Source: Aquificaceae bacterium (GTDB lineage: Bacteria; Aquificota; Aquificia; Aquificales; Aquificaceae). From it: a DNA stretch of 6,449 bases. The stretch lies in NCBI GenBank assembly GCA_015492115.1, contig WGFS01000168.1, positions 1-6,449 of the forward strand, in the 5' to 3' direction. Under the pieces are notes generated by a model. It was not told where the DNA came from, did no database searches, and was given only the letters and a program-made list of their open reading frames with translations. Both the position numbers and the translations under genes were made by a program. Positions 1 through 5,621 of this stretch are shown in pieces (position 1 is the first letter of the stretch; every line of letters starts with the position of its first letter).

Positions 1-277
1 CTCTGAACCTCCCAAGGTCCTTGACGCCGAAGGAGAAATCAACCTGTCCCCTCTCTTCAAGGGTTTTCCTGTGCCTCTCGGACATAACGGAGTATGCTAA
101 CTTCTGCGTGACCTCTGGGGTCATCACTGGAAACTCGTTGAGAAAGGTTATCTTTCCGTCAACCCTGATGGCTGGTCTTGCGCCGGAGGTTATGTGTATG
201 TCACTTGCATCCTGCTGAACCGCCCTCTGGATAACGTCTATAAGGCGGATCTCTCTGGTTCTCGTCTGAACTTCCAA
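1..277 (-). CDS. pilT: Type IV pilus retraction ATPase PilT, N-terminal part
   Basis: Cut by the left window edge: only the first 92 codons are present, where complete PilT proteins are roughly 350-370 aa. PilT is the cytoplasmic hexameric ATPase that powers pilus retraction and twitching. The reading frame begins MEVQTRTREIRLIDVIQ and shows the PilT N-terminal PAS-like domain: ASDIHITSGARPAIRVDGKI at about 24-43, then a MTPEVTQKLAYSVMSERHR segment (52-70) and DFSFGVKDLGRFR (80-92). The Walker A box and other ATPase motifs lie outside the window. The start is TTG at 277, chosen because AAGGAGG ends six bases upstream and no in-frame ATG or GTG lies between. The gene is divergent from moaE. 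PilB, PilU or GspE are alternatives, but the early position of SDIHITSGARPAIRVDG and the lack of a long N-terminal domain favour PilT. Confidence 0.88.
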   Translation of the reverse strand, partial: MEVQTRTREIRLIDVIQRAVQQDASDIHITSGARPAIRVDGKITFLNEFPVMTPEVTQKLAYSVMSERHRKTLEERGQVDFSFGVKDLGRFR

Positions 278-283
278 CTTTCC

Positions 284-290
284 CCTCCTT
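284..290 (-). promoter_or_regulatory. Ribosome binding site fixing the TTG start of pilT
   Basis: On the minus strand AAGGAGG (followed by GG) is separated by six bases from TTG at 277. It decides for this rare start codon, because no other start codon in frame is positioned to use it. Confidence 0.75.
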
Positions 291-302
291 CTTGTGATTG
301 AA

Positions 303-328
303 ATTATACAAAAGAAAAGTCTTGTCAA
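303..328 (-). promoter_or_regulatory. Candidate pilT promoter
   Basis: Minus strand: TTGACA (328-323, perfect -35) and TATAAT (308-303, perfect -10). They are only 14 bases apart, shorter than the usual 16-18, so either an activator compensates or the true pairing is slightly shifted. The predicted start near 296 gives a leader of about 20 bases that holds the ribosome binding site. The -35 box overlaps the -35 of the opposite moaE promoter. Confidence 0.5.
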
Positions 329-349
329 AGGAGTGGTTAATTTTAGAAT
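322..349 (+). promoter_or_regulatory. Candidate moaEA promoter
   Basis: Plus strand: TTGTCA (322-327, 5 of 6 to TTGACA), 16 bases, TAGAAT (344-349, 5 of 6 to TATAAT). The predicted start is near 356, about 30 bases before the moaE ATG. It reads away from the pilT promoter and shares its -35 region. Confidence 0.6.
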
Positions 350-352
350 TAA

Positions 353-374
353 TATATGACATGCGTGTCATATA
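353..374. promoter_or_regulatory. Palindromic operator candidate at the moaE start site
   Basis: A perfect inverted repeat: arms TATATGACA (353-361) and TGTCATATA (366-374) around TGCG. It covers the predicted moaE transcription start and touches the ribosome binding site AAGGAGG (374-380). Its size, exact symmetry and position suit a dimeric repressor. Alternatively, if transcription starts further upstream, it would fold as an RNA hairpin beside the ribosome binding site. The half-sites do not match the FNR (TTGAT-N4-ATCAA) or CRP (TGTGA-N6-TCACA) consensus, so the binding protein is unknown. Confidence 0.6.
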
Positions 375-386
375 AGGAGGCTTGTC

Positions 387-809
387 ATGGTACCCAGGGT
401 CTACATAGGATATGAGTGGTTTGGAGTTGAGAGCATACTCTCCGATTACAGAGTTCCTCCCAACTGTGGAGCTTCCGCTGTGTTCATAGGTATTCCACGG
501 AGCGCACCTGAGGATGGGGATGTGAAAGAGCTTCACTACGAAGCCTATCCCGAGATGGCGCTCAAGGAGATGAAGAGGATAAGGGAGGAAGCCATAGAAA
601 AGTTCGGTGTTGAGGAGGTGTTTATACACCACAGGCTCGGTATCGTTCCGGTTGGAGACCAGTCTTTTCTGGTTGTGGTATTTGGAGGTCACAGGGACGA
701 GACCTTTAAAGCCTGCAGGTATGCGGTTGACGAAACTAAGAAGAGGGCACCTATCTGGAAGAAAGAGGTCTTCAGCTCCGGAAAGGGTGAGTGGGTTCTG
801 GGGGCTTAG
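387..809 (+). CDS. moaE: Molybdopterin synthase catalytic (large) subunit MoaE
   Basis: MoaE works with the small sulfur carrier MoaD in the cytoplasm to convert cyclic pyranopterin monophosphate into molybdopterin. At 140 aa it has the usual family length. Family features are [11 protein letters not shown] (28-38) with the conserved Arg38, HYEAYPEMA (50-58), IHHRLG (80-85), [19 protein letters not shown] (101-119) and KRAPIWKKE (119-127). Lys118 and Lys125 align with the E. coli catalytic lysines 119 and 126. The ATG at 387 follows AAGGAGG (374-380) by six bases. The stop TAG abuts the moaA ATG with no gap, so the two genes form a co-translated pair. MoaD is not in this window. The palindrome just upstream suggests controlled expression. 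Confidence 0.94.
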   Translation: MVPRVYIGYEWFGVESILSDYRVPPNCGASAVFIGIPRSAPEDGDVKELHYEAYPEMALKEMKRIREEAIEKFGVEEVFIHHRLGIVPVGDQSFLVVVFGGHRDETFKACRYAVDETKKRAPIWKKEVFSSGKGEWVLGA

Positions 810-1808
810 ATGCTGAGGGACAGGCTCGGAAGGGAATTGAAAGACATAAGGATATCAGTTACGGACAGGTGCAACTTCAGGTGCTTCTTCTGTATGCCCG
901 CTGATGGAGAGGTAACCTTCCTCCATAGGAAGGATCTCCTGACTTACGAGGAGATAGCCAGAGTAGTAAGGGTACTGACACCACTTGGGGTGAGAAAGGC
1001 AAGGATAACCGGGGGGGAACCCCTCATGAGGGCTCATATAGAGAACCTCATAGGTATGCTTGCCCCTGTGGATGGGTTGAGGGATATAGCGCTTACCACG
1101 AACGGATACAGACTTGAAGAGAAGGTAGAACTTCTGAAGACCGCAGGACTCAACAGATTGACGGTAAGTCTTATCACGCTTAAACCCGATAGATTCAAAC
1201 GGATGGTTGGCAGAAACCTCAGTCTGGAGAAGGTTATCAGAGGCATAAAGTCCGCTAAGAGCATGGGGCTTGAGCCTCTTAAGATAAACACGGTTGTTGT
1301 GAGGGGGGCAAACGACGATGAGATACTGGATATAGCAGAGTTCTGCAGGGAGAACGACCTCATTCTCCGTTTTATTGAGTTCATGGACGTCGGAACCTTG
1401 AACGGCTGGAACTTGGATAAGGTCGTCCCTGCCCGGGAGATACTGTCTACTCTTGCCAAGAGGTATTCCTTTGAAGAACTTGAGAGGAAGGACAGTTCCG
1501 AGACAGCCCTCAGGTTCAGGTTCAGAGATACCGGGCAGGAGTTCGGGATAATAGCGTCCGTCACACAGCCCTTCTGCAGAGGCTGTTCAAGGTTGAGACT
1601 CTCCGCTGACGGAAAGCTATTCACCTGCCTCTTTGCAAACGATGGCTTTGATGTTAAGGAGCTCCTCAGGTCTGGGGCTACCGACGAAGAGCTTTTAAGT
1701 TACATAAAAGATATATGGACTGAGCGTGAAGACAGATACTCAGAGCTGAGGTTTGAGCTCAGAAAGGACAGGGGAAAGAGAGTGGAGATGTTCAGGGTTG
1801 GCGGTTGA
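810..1808 (+). CDS. moaA: GTP 3',8-cyclase MoaA (radical SAM)
   Basis: MoaA catalyses the first committed step of molybdenum-cofactor synthesis: radical rearrangement of GTP to 3',8-cyclo-GTP, which MoaC then turns into cyclic pyranopterin monophosphate. The 332-aa protein is of normal length. It has the N-terminal radical-SAM cluster CX3CX2C (Cys21, Cys25, Cys28), the GGEP motif (68-71), TTNG (96-99), FIEFMDVG (188-195), and the C-terminal second Fe-S site CX2CX13C (Cys256, Cys259, Cys273). It ends in the Gly-Gly tail (331-332) required for activity in the family. One oddity is SLITL (120-124), where most relatives have an Asp (SLDxL). The GGEP codons lie in a G7 run. The ribosome binding site is poor (GGGG five bases before the ATG), so translation is probably coupled to moaE. 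The last 17 bases overlap the convergent tetR gene. Confidence 0.96.
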   Translation: MLRDRLGRELKDIRISVTDRCNFRCFFCMPADGEVTFLHRKDLLTYEEIARVVRVLTPLGVRKARITGGEPLMRAHIENLIGMLAPVDGLRDIALTTNGYRLEEKVELLKTAGLNRLTVSLITLKPDRFKRMVGRNLSLEKVIRGIKSAKSMGLEPLKINTVVVRGANDDEILDIAEFCRENDLILRFIEFMDVGTLNGWNLDKVVPAREILSTLAKRYSFEELERKDSSETALRFRFRDTGQEFGIIASVTQPFCRGCSRLRLSADGKLFTCLFANDGFDVKELLRSGATDEELLSYIKDIWTEREDRYSELRFELRKDRGKRVEMFRVGG

Positions 1809-2376
1809 CAAGACCTTCAAGGATCATCTTCTTAAGCGACTTCCTGTCCTTTACTATTTTTCCCTTTCTTCCCCTTATGAACCACTGGAACACCTTAGCC
1901 TGCATAAGCCCTATGAAGGAGAAACTCACCTCCTCTATGTCTATGTCGCCCCTTATGGTACCCTCCTGTATGCCCTCCTCTATGACACCGCCGACCTTCT
2001 TGGCATACGTGTTCAGGAAGTCAAAGATCATCTTCTTCAGCTTCCTTCTGTTGCTCCTTGAGAATTCAAAGCAGAGGACGGGGCTCACGCCCCGTGTCTC
2101 CTCAAGGTAGTCTATGTGTCCTTCAAGAATAAGCTCCAGCTTCTCAACCGCATTTCTGCCCTGTCTTATGGCCTCGTCAGTTCTCCTCAGACACTCGGTT
2201 GTATAGCGGGATATTATCTCCTCAGCTATGCTGTCCATGGTGGGAAAGTGTTTGAATATCGCAGCGTCGGATATTCCGAGCTTCTCTCCTATCTTCTTCG
2301 CTGTGAACATTCTCAGCCCTTCATGGGCTATTATCTGGGCACCGACTTTTATGATCTTCTCTCTGGTACTGAGCAT
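1792..2376 (-). CDS. TetR/AcrR-family transcriptional regulator in the sqr operon
   Basis: A 194-aa, mostly helical protein of typical TetR size. The N-terminal DNA-binding domain covers about residues 4-50: REKIIKVGAQIIAHEG, then the helix-turn-helix TAKKIGEKLGISDAAIFKHF (25-44). The rest is the variable ligand and dimerisation domain, with only two cysteines, Cys62 and Cys102. The ATG at 2376 is preferred over an in-frame TTG at 2388, because GGAG lies six bases before the ATG and overlaps the TTG. The gene follows sqr on the same strand after 25 bases, so it is probably co-transcribed from the sqr promoter and may autoregulate. The natural target is the palindrome in that promoter. The ligand cannot be read from the sequence; sulfide, polysulfide or a quinone are guesses from context. 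Its 3' end overlaps moaA on the opposite strand. Confidence 0.9.
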   Translation of the reverse strand: MLSTREKIIKVGAQIIAHEGLRMFTAKKIGEKLGISDAAIFKHFPTMDSIAEEIISRYTTECLRRTDEAIRQGRNAVEKLELILEGHIDYLEETRGVSPVLCFEFSRSNRRKLKKMIFDFLNTYAKKVGGVIEEGIQEGTIRGDIDIEEVSFSFIGLMQAKVFQWFIRGRKGKIVKDRKSLKKMILEGLVNRQP

Positions 2377-2382
2377 GTCAGG

Positions 2383-2386
2383 CTCC
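2383..2386 (-). promoter_or_regulatory. Ribosome binding site fixing the tetR start
   Basis: GGAG on the minus strand lies six bases before ATG 2376 and overlaps the alternative TTG at 2388. This makes the 194-aa form more likely than a 198-aa form. Confidence 0.6.
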
Positions 2387-2401
2387 AAAGTATATCAAAG
2401 T

Positions 2402-3694
2402 TCAGCATCTTGAACCCGGCGTGCCTTCGCACTCTTTGCAGGGCTCAACAGGTTTTATGTGAAGGAAGAGCTCAAGGGCTTTCTCCTCAAACCATGGGGC
2501 TATATCACCTCTCTTAACCTTCCACAGGAAGTACTTCTCAAAGGCTGTTTTCAGGTAGTGAACCCATCCCGCCTTCTTGGTCTTGACCCATGCCCTGGGA
2601 GGGATAACCGGGTTGGCTACAAAACCTGCAGCCTCCTTACCCATGTCAGCTATACATATAGCTGCCAACGTGGGGGCGTATCTGTCCGGGGAGTTGTGGA
2701 TGTCGTTCACTATGTTCAGGGCGACAGCCATCGCCATTCCCTCTATCATCTGTCCTGTCTTGGGGGCACCGGTCGGTACCGGAGTCTTCTCAACGGGAGG
2801 TATGGCGGTAACAACGCCCACCCCGTATATGTTCTTGTAGGTGGGGTTCTGGAAACACCTGTTGACTATGACCATCTTGTTCATGGGGTTTGCTACCTTG
2901 TCTCCTGCGGAGGCGACTACATCCGGACCCTGGAACCTCGGCATGAACATGGTAAAGCTTGCGGGCTCCTCGTAAGTGTTTCCATCAAGATCCTCATAGA
3001 CCACCTTGTCTTTCTCTATCTTAGTAACCTTCACGTTGGTTACGTACTTTATGTCCTTCTCCGCAAAGAGATCCTCCATCATCCTCCTTGAGGGTCCAAC
3101 ACCTCCGAGACCAAGGTGCCCTATGTAGGGCTCGGAGGTTATGTAGGTTATGGGAACCTTGTGTCTTATGTTCCTCTTCACGAGTTCGTAATTGAGCATG
3201 AAGGCGAACTCATAGGCTGGACCAAAACAGCTGACACCCGGTATGGCTCCTATAACCACAGGTCCTGGGTTTCTGTAGAACTCCTCCAGCTTCTTCTGGG
3301 TTTCTATGGCGTGCTCTGCGGTACACACCGAAGAGGAGTTCTCTTCCTGCCCCTCCGCACCGAAGACGAGCTTTGGACCCGTCGCTATCACAAGATAGTC
3401 GTACTCCACCTCCGTACCTGACTTGAGCTTCAGCTTGTTGTTCTCCGGGTCTATGGACTCCGCGGATTCGTTTATAAAATCTATATTGAACTTGGGGAGC
3501 AATGGGGCGAGGGGCACGGTTATATCCTCAAACTTTCTCCATCCCAGAGCCAAGTGAGGAAAAGCAGGTGTAAAGCCAAAGTAAGGTTTGTTTGAAACTA
3601 TGGTTATCTTCAGGTTCTTGTCTAATTTGCGGAGGTTGTAAGCTGTCGCTATGCCTCCGACTCCACCACCTATTATGACCACATGCTTTTGCAT
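2402..3694 (-). CDS. sqr: Sulfide:quinone oxidoreductase, type I (SQR)
   Basis: SQR oxidises sulfide to polysulfur and passes electrons through FAD to membrane quinone. It is a monotopic flavoprotein on the periplasmic face. The protein is 430 aa. It has the FAD dinucleotide motif GGGVGG (9-14), YDYLVIATGP (98-107), the substrate-region sequence IGAIPGVSCFGPAYEF (148-163) and NRCFQNPTYKNIYGVGVVTA (278-297). Cys124, Cys156 and Cys347 fall at exactly the numbers known in A. aeolicus SQR: Cys156 and Cys347 carry the polysulfur chain and Cys124 links FAD. The C-terminal YLKTAFEKYFLW and FEEKALELFLHI helices (380-413) look like the amphipathic membrane anchor, and CKEC..C (419-430) ends the protein. 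The start is ATG 3694, eight bases after AGGAGG; an in-frame GTG at 3703 overlaps that site. The gene heads an operon with tetR and is divergent from the cox genes. Confidence 0.97.
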   Translation of the reverse strand: MQKHVVIIGGGVGGIATAYNLRKLDKNLKITIVSNKPYFGFTPAFPHLALGWRKFEDITVPLAPLLPKFNIDFINESAESIDPENNKLKLKSGTEVEYDYLVIATGPKLVFGAEGQEENSSSVCTAEHAIETQKKLEEFYRNPGPVVIGAIPGVSCFGPAYEFAFMLNYELVKRNIRHKVPITYITSEPYIGHLGLGGVGPSRRMMEDLFAEKDIKYVTNVKVTKIEKDKVVYEDLDGNTYEEPASFTMFMPRFQGPDVVASAGDKVANPMNKMVIVNRCFQNPTYKNIYGVGVVTAIPPVEKTPVPTGAPKTGQMIEGMAMAVALNIVNDIHNSPDRYAPTLAAICIADMGKEAAGFVANPVIPPRAWVKTKKAGWVHYLKTAFEKYFLWKVKRGDIAPWFEEKALELFLHIKPVEPCKECEGTPGSRC

Positions 3695-3702
3695 GTTTTC
3701 CA

Positions 3703-3708
3703 CCTCCT
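3703..3708 (-). promoter_or_regulatory. Ribosome binding site fixing the sqr start
   Basis: AGGAGG on the minus strand sits eight bases before ATG 3694. The GTG at 3703-3701 shares its last G with this site and so cannot be the start used with it. Confidence 0.75.
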
Positions 3709-3710
3709 AC

Positions 3711-3723
3711 CTTACTTAGTAAG
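3711..3723. promoter_or_regulatory. Short palindrome in the sqr leader
   Basis: Arms CTTACT and AGTAAG flank a single central base, just downstream of the predicted sqr transcription start (about 3727) and next to the ribosome binding site. With a one-base centre it cannot form a full RNA hairpin, so if functional it is a DNA site. It may be chance. Confidence 0.3.
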
Positions 3724-3733
3724 TGCTAACTCT

Positions 3734-3762
3734 ATTATAGATAGTCGCATGCGACAATGCAA
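3734..3762 (-). promoter_or_regulatory. sqr-tetR promoter
   Basis: Minus strand: TTGCAT (3762-3757) as -35, exactly 17 bases, then a perfect TATAAT (3739-3734) as -10. The predicted start near 3727 gives a leader of about 33 bases before ATG 3694. The -35 matches consensus only in its TTG, which fits a regulated promoter. Confidence 0.65.
3744..3755. promoter_or_regulatory. Operator candidate in the sqr promoter spacer
   Basis: GTCGCATGCGAC is a perfect 12-bp palindrome lying wholly between the -35 and -10 boxes of the sqr promoter, a place where a bound dimer blocks RNA polymerase. It is GC-rich in an AT-rich gap, which makes it stand out. The co-transcribed TetR protein is the most economical binder, but this is inferred from position only. 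Confidence 0.6.
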
Positions 3763-3788
3763 ACACTTTTATAAATGCTAATTCCTCG

Positions 3789-3816
3789 TTGAAAATTTAA
3801 GCGATCTGTGTATAAA
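3789..3816 (+). promoter_or_regulatory. Distal candidate promoter towards coxC
   Basis: Plus strand: TTGAAA (3789-3794), 16 bases, TATAAA (3811-3816), each 5 of 6 to consensus. A start near 3823 would give a leader of about 220 bases before coxC, containing the 9-bp inverted repeat and T-run. In AT-rich DNA such matches can arise by chance. Confidence 0.35.
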
Positions 3817-3834
3817 TATGTCAGATATAACAAT

Positions 3835-3940
3835 GACTTTGGTAAAGCCCTCTCTGAATTCGTTAATACATACTAACTAACATATCGCTCAAGTCTTTGT
3901 CTGACACTATTTTAAATAAATGACACCAAAGTCCTTTTTT
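3835..3940 (+). repeat. Inverted repeat enclosing 81 bases, followed by a T-run
   Basis: GACTTTGGT (3835-3843) and ACCAAAGTC (3925-3933) are perfect complements, followed on the plus strand by C and six T (3935-3940). In RNA this would be a 9-bp closing stem around a long loop and then a U-run, like the end of a small RNA or an attenuated leader. The interior shows no strong stems, so it may instead be coincidental or two halves of a DNA-looping site. Confidence 0.25.
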
Positions 3941-3952
3941 ATATTAAAAACC

Positions 3953-3981
3953 TTGCACCGTACAGCGCACTGCTATATGAT
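3953..3981 (+). promoter_or_regulatory. Proximal candidate cox operon promoter
   Basis: Plus strand: TTGCAC (3953-3958), exactly 17 bases, TATGAT (3976-3981, 5 of 6 to TATAAT). The -35 resembles the TTGCAT of the sqr promoter. The predicted start near 3988 gives a leader of about 54 bases, and the palindrome TCAGCTGA lies at that start. Confidence 0.5.
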
Positions 3982-4041
3982 ATATCTCAGCTGATTCAGG
4001 TCATCGTAGTTAGGACATGTTTACGCTAAGGAGGGACTAAG

Positions 4042-4821
4042 ATGGCACAGGGAGCTATTCATCACCCGCACCATGAGGTTAGCGTCTGGCCCTTCCCGAT
4101 CGGGATAGGAGCTCTGCTGATACCCATAGGTTTTACCATGTTCTTCCATTACGGCTGGCAGATGCCCGGTCTTGTAACCGGAGCTGTTGGACTCGTCCTC
4201 ATACTTATCGGAGTTGCAGGCTGGGCTAACGAGCACTTCCAGGTGGACAGGGACGAGGGATTTGGCTGGCTCGGTATCCTCACCTTTATACTGTCTGAGA
4301 TCGTCATCTTTGGGACGCTCTTTGCCTTTTTCTGGACTGCCAGGACAGCCCACGCGAACGAGTGGGACAAGTGGGTTCCGGAAGGTATCAACCTGGGTAT
4401 GGCAGGTCTCCTGACCCTTATCCTCTGGGCATCAAGCTTCACGATCTTTAAAGCGGAGCTTGCCCTTGAAGAAGAGGGAGATAACGGGAAGGCTCTTACC
4501 TGGACCTTCCTGACCTTTATACTGGGTGGTCTGTTTGTGGTTCTCCACATGAGGGAATGGGTGCACCTCTGGCATGAAGGTTTTACCCTGAGCGCCAGCG
4601 CTTACGGGACAGGATTTTACGCACTCACAGGTCTTCACACCTCCCACGTTCTGGTGGGTCTGATATCCCAGATATACGCCATGTGGCTTTTAGCGACGGG
4701 TAGAATGAACAAAGAGAAACCTACCATGATGAAAGCAGTTTCCACCTACTGGCACTTCGTTGACGTCATGTGGATGCTGGTCGCAGGAACCGCATACCTG
4801 GTGGGGTCTGCAGCGATATGA
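4042..4821 (+). CDS. coxC: Cytochrome c oxidase subunit III
   Basis: A 259-aa integral membrane protein with seven predicted membrane helices, at about 17-37, 41-61, 74-98, 116-136, 151-170, 188-217 and 236-256, matching the seven-helix form of subunit III. Family signatures are TFILSEIVIFGTLFAFFW (81-98) with the conserved Glu86, GFYALTGLHTSHVLVG (191-206) and YWHFVDVMWMLV (236-247). Subunit III binds lipid and stabilises proton uptake in A-family haem-copper oxidases, so its presence points to an A-family rather than a ba3-type (B-family) enzyme. The N-terminal HHPHH patch is unexplained. The start has AAGGAGG at six bases. It is the first gene of the operon, and its stop overlaps the sco start as ATGA. 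Confidence 0.95.
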   Translation: MAQGAIHHPHHEVSVWPFPIGIGALLIPIGFTMFFHYGWQMPGLVTGAVGLVLILIGVAGWANEHFQVDRDEGFGWLGILTFILSEIVIFGTLFAFFWTARTAHANEWDKWVPEGINLGMAGLLTLILWASSFTIFKAELALEEEGDNGKALTWTFLTFILGGLFVVLHMREWVHLWHEGFTLSASAYGTGFYALTGLHTSHVLVGLISQIYAMWLLATGRMNKEKPTMMKAVSTYWHFVDVMWMLVAGTAYLVGSAAI

Positions 4822-5621
4822 TCGGGAGAGCTTTTCTCACGCTTATTGCTATGGTGAGTCTGTCCATAGCCAGCGTGATGGGAACTTCGGACGTTCTAAA
4901 GAAAGACTTCTTTGACCCCTCTCTGCTCAAGATAGATACTAAAAAGTACCTCGGTAATTACATAGCCAACACGGAGGTGATCCTGGAGAGTGGAAAGAAG
5001 GTAAAGCTTTACGACCTGATCTCAAGCAAGCCGACCATACTGGTTCTCTCCTACTACACCTGTCAGGGTTCCTGCCCCATCAGGATAGATAACCTGAACA
5101 AGCTCATAAAGAGCTCCGATAGTCTGCTCAACAGAGATTTCAACGTTCTCGTTCTATCCTTTGACAAGAGGGACACCCTGAAGACCCTCAAGAAGTTCAA
5201 GGAGCTTCACGGACCCTTCACCGCCCAGTGGATATTCGGGCTGATACCAAAGAAAGATATAGAAACGCTCACGAACAGCGTTGGGTTCAGGTTTTTCTTC
5301 TCTGAGAGGGATAAGACCTTCGTTCACACGAACGTTTACATCTTCCTCGCTCCTGACGGTAGGATAACGAGATACCTCTTCGGCATAAACCCCAAGGAAA
5401 GAGATGTGAGAATAGCCCTCGCCGAGGCACAGGGCGGAAAGATAACCCCGAGTTCTGTCGTGGATCTTGCATTACTCGTCTGCTATACCTACGACCCCTC
5501 CAGGAGCACTTTTGTGGTGAATCCAACGATCATATTCGGCGGTATTGGTTTTGCAGCTTTAGGTACTGTGGTTCTGCTCGCTTTCGTTTCAAGTAAGTTA
5601 GTTAAAAGGGAGGTGCAATAA
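4818..5621 (+). CDS. SCO1/SenC-family copper chaperone for cytochrome oxidase
   Basis: SCO proteins are membrane-tethered thioredoxin-fold proteins outside the cytoplasmic membrane. They bind copper and help build the CuA site of subunit II. This 267-aa protein has an N-terminal hydrophobic signal or anchor (3-21) and the copper motif TCQGSCP with Cys82 and Cys86 (CX3C). It continues with the family segment SFDKRDTLKTL (114-124) and His170 in FVHTNVYIFL as the third ligand. A second hydrophobic stretch at about 237-257 is followed by KLVKREV. This predicts a C-terminal membrane anchor with the last residues in the cytoplasm; most SCO proteins have only the N-terminal anchor. The ATG at 4818 overlaps the coxC stop; an earlier in-frame ATG at 4770 lies inside coxC and is less likely. 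It directly precedes coxB, whose CuA site it should load. Confidence 0.9.
   Translation: MIGRAFLTLIAMVSLSIASVMGTSDVLKKDFFDPSLLKIDTKKYLGNYIANTEVILESGKKVKLYDLISSKPTILVLSYYTCQGSCPIRIDNLNKLIKSSDSLLNRDFNVLVLSFDKRDTLKTLKKFKELHGPFTAQWIFGLIPKKDIETLTNSVGFRFFFSERDKTFVHTNVYIFLAPDGRITRYLFGINPKERDVRIALAEAQGGKITPSSVVDLALLVCYTYDPSRSTFVVNPTIIFGGIGFAALGTVVLLAFVSSKLVKREVQ

Larger units (their letters stand above)
3704..4041. other. Intergenic regulatory region between sqr and coxC
   Basis: A 338-base, AT-rich gap between divergent operons, with no convincing coding frame. It holds the sqr promoter with its palindrome, a second short palindrome in the sqr leader, two candidate coxC promoters, inverted repeats in its middle, and the coxC ribosome binding site AAGGAGG (4028-4034, six bases before the ATG). 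An imperfect inverted repeat (10 of 12) links 3797-3808 with 3881-3892. TCAGCTGA (3987-3994) is an 8-bp palindrome near the predicted proximal coxC transcription start. Confidence 0.7.

Noticed and set aside
353..374. The moaE palindrome read as an FNR or CRP site
   Set aside because: The half-sites at the required distance from the centre read TGACA or ATGAC, not TTGAT or TGTGA, so neither consensus is met.
201..692. A minus-strand open frame covering the pilT-moaE gap and the start of moaE
   Set aside because: It runs through the divergent promoters and the palindrome and is antisense to moaE. The pilT frame on the same strand has both homology and a ribosome binding site.
1034..1624. A long open frame on the minus strand inside moaA
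   Set aside because: It is antisense to a complete moaA with every catalytic motif. The translation is rich in Ser/Leu/Pro without recognisable domain order, as expected for a shadow frame.
1809..1840. A terminator between moaA and tetR, based on CCTTCAAGG
   Set aside because: The stem is only four bases around one base, has no T-run, and lies within tetR coding sequence.
2459..3091. A long plus-strand open frame inside sqr
   Set aside because: The opposite strand encodes a full-length SQR with conserved cysteines. The plus-strand product resembles no known family and lacks a ribosome binding site.
3821..3986. AGATATA and TATATCT as paired sites in the gap
   Set aside because: Only seven AT-rich bases match over more than 140 bases, which is expected by chance in this composition.
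4770..4817. A 16-codon upstream extension of the SCO protein
   Set aside because: It lies wholly inside coxC, has charged residues (MDAGRRNR) before the signal-like segment, and no ribosome binding site. The ATG at 4818 in the ATGA overlap gives a normal hydrophobic N-terminus.
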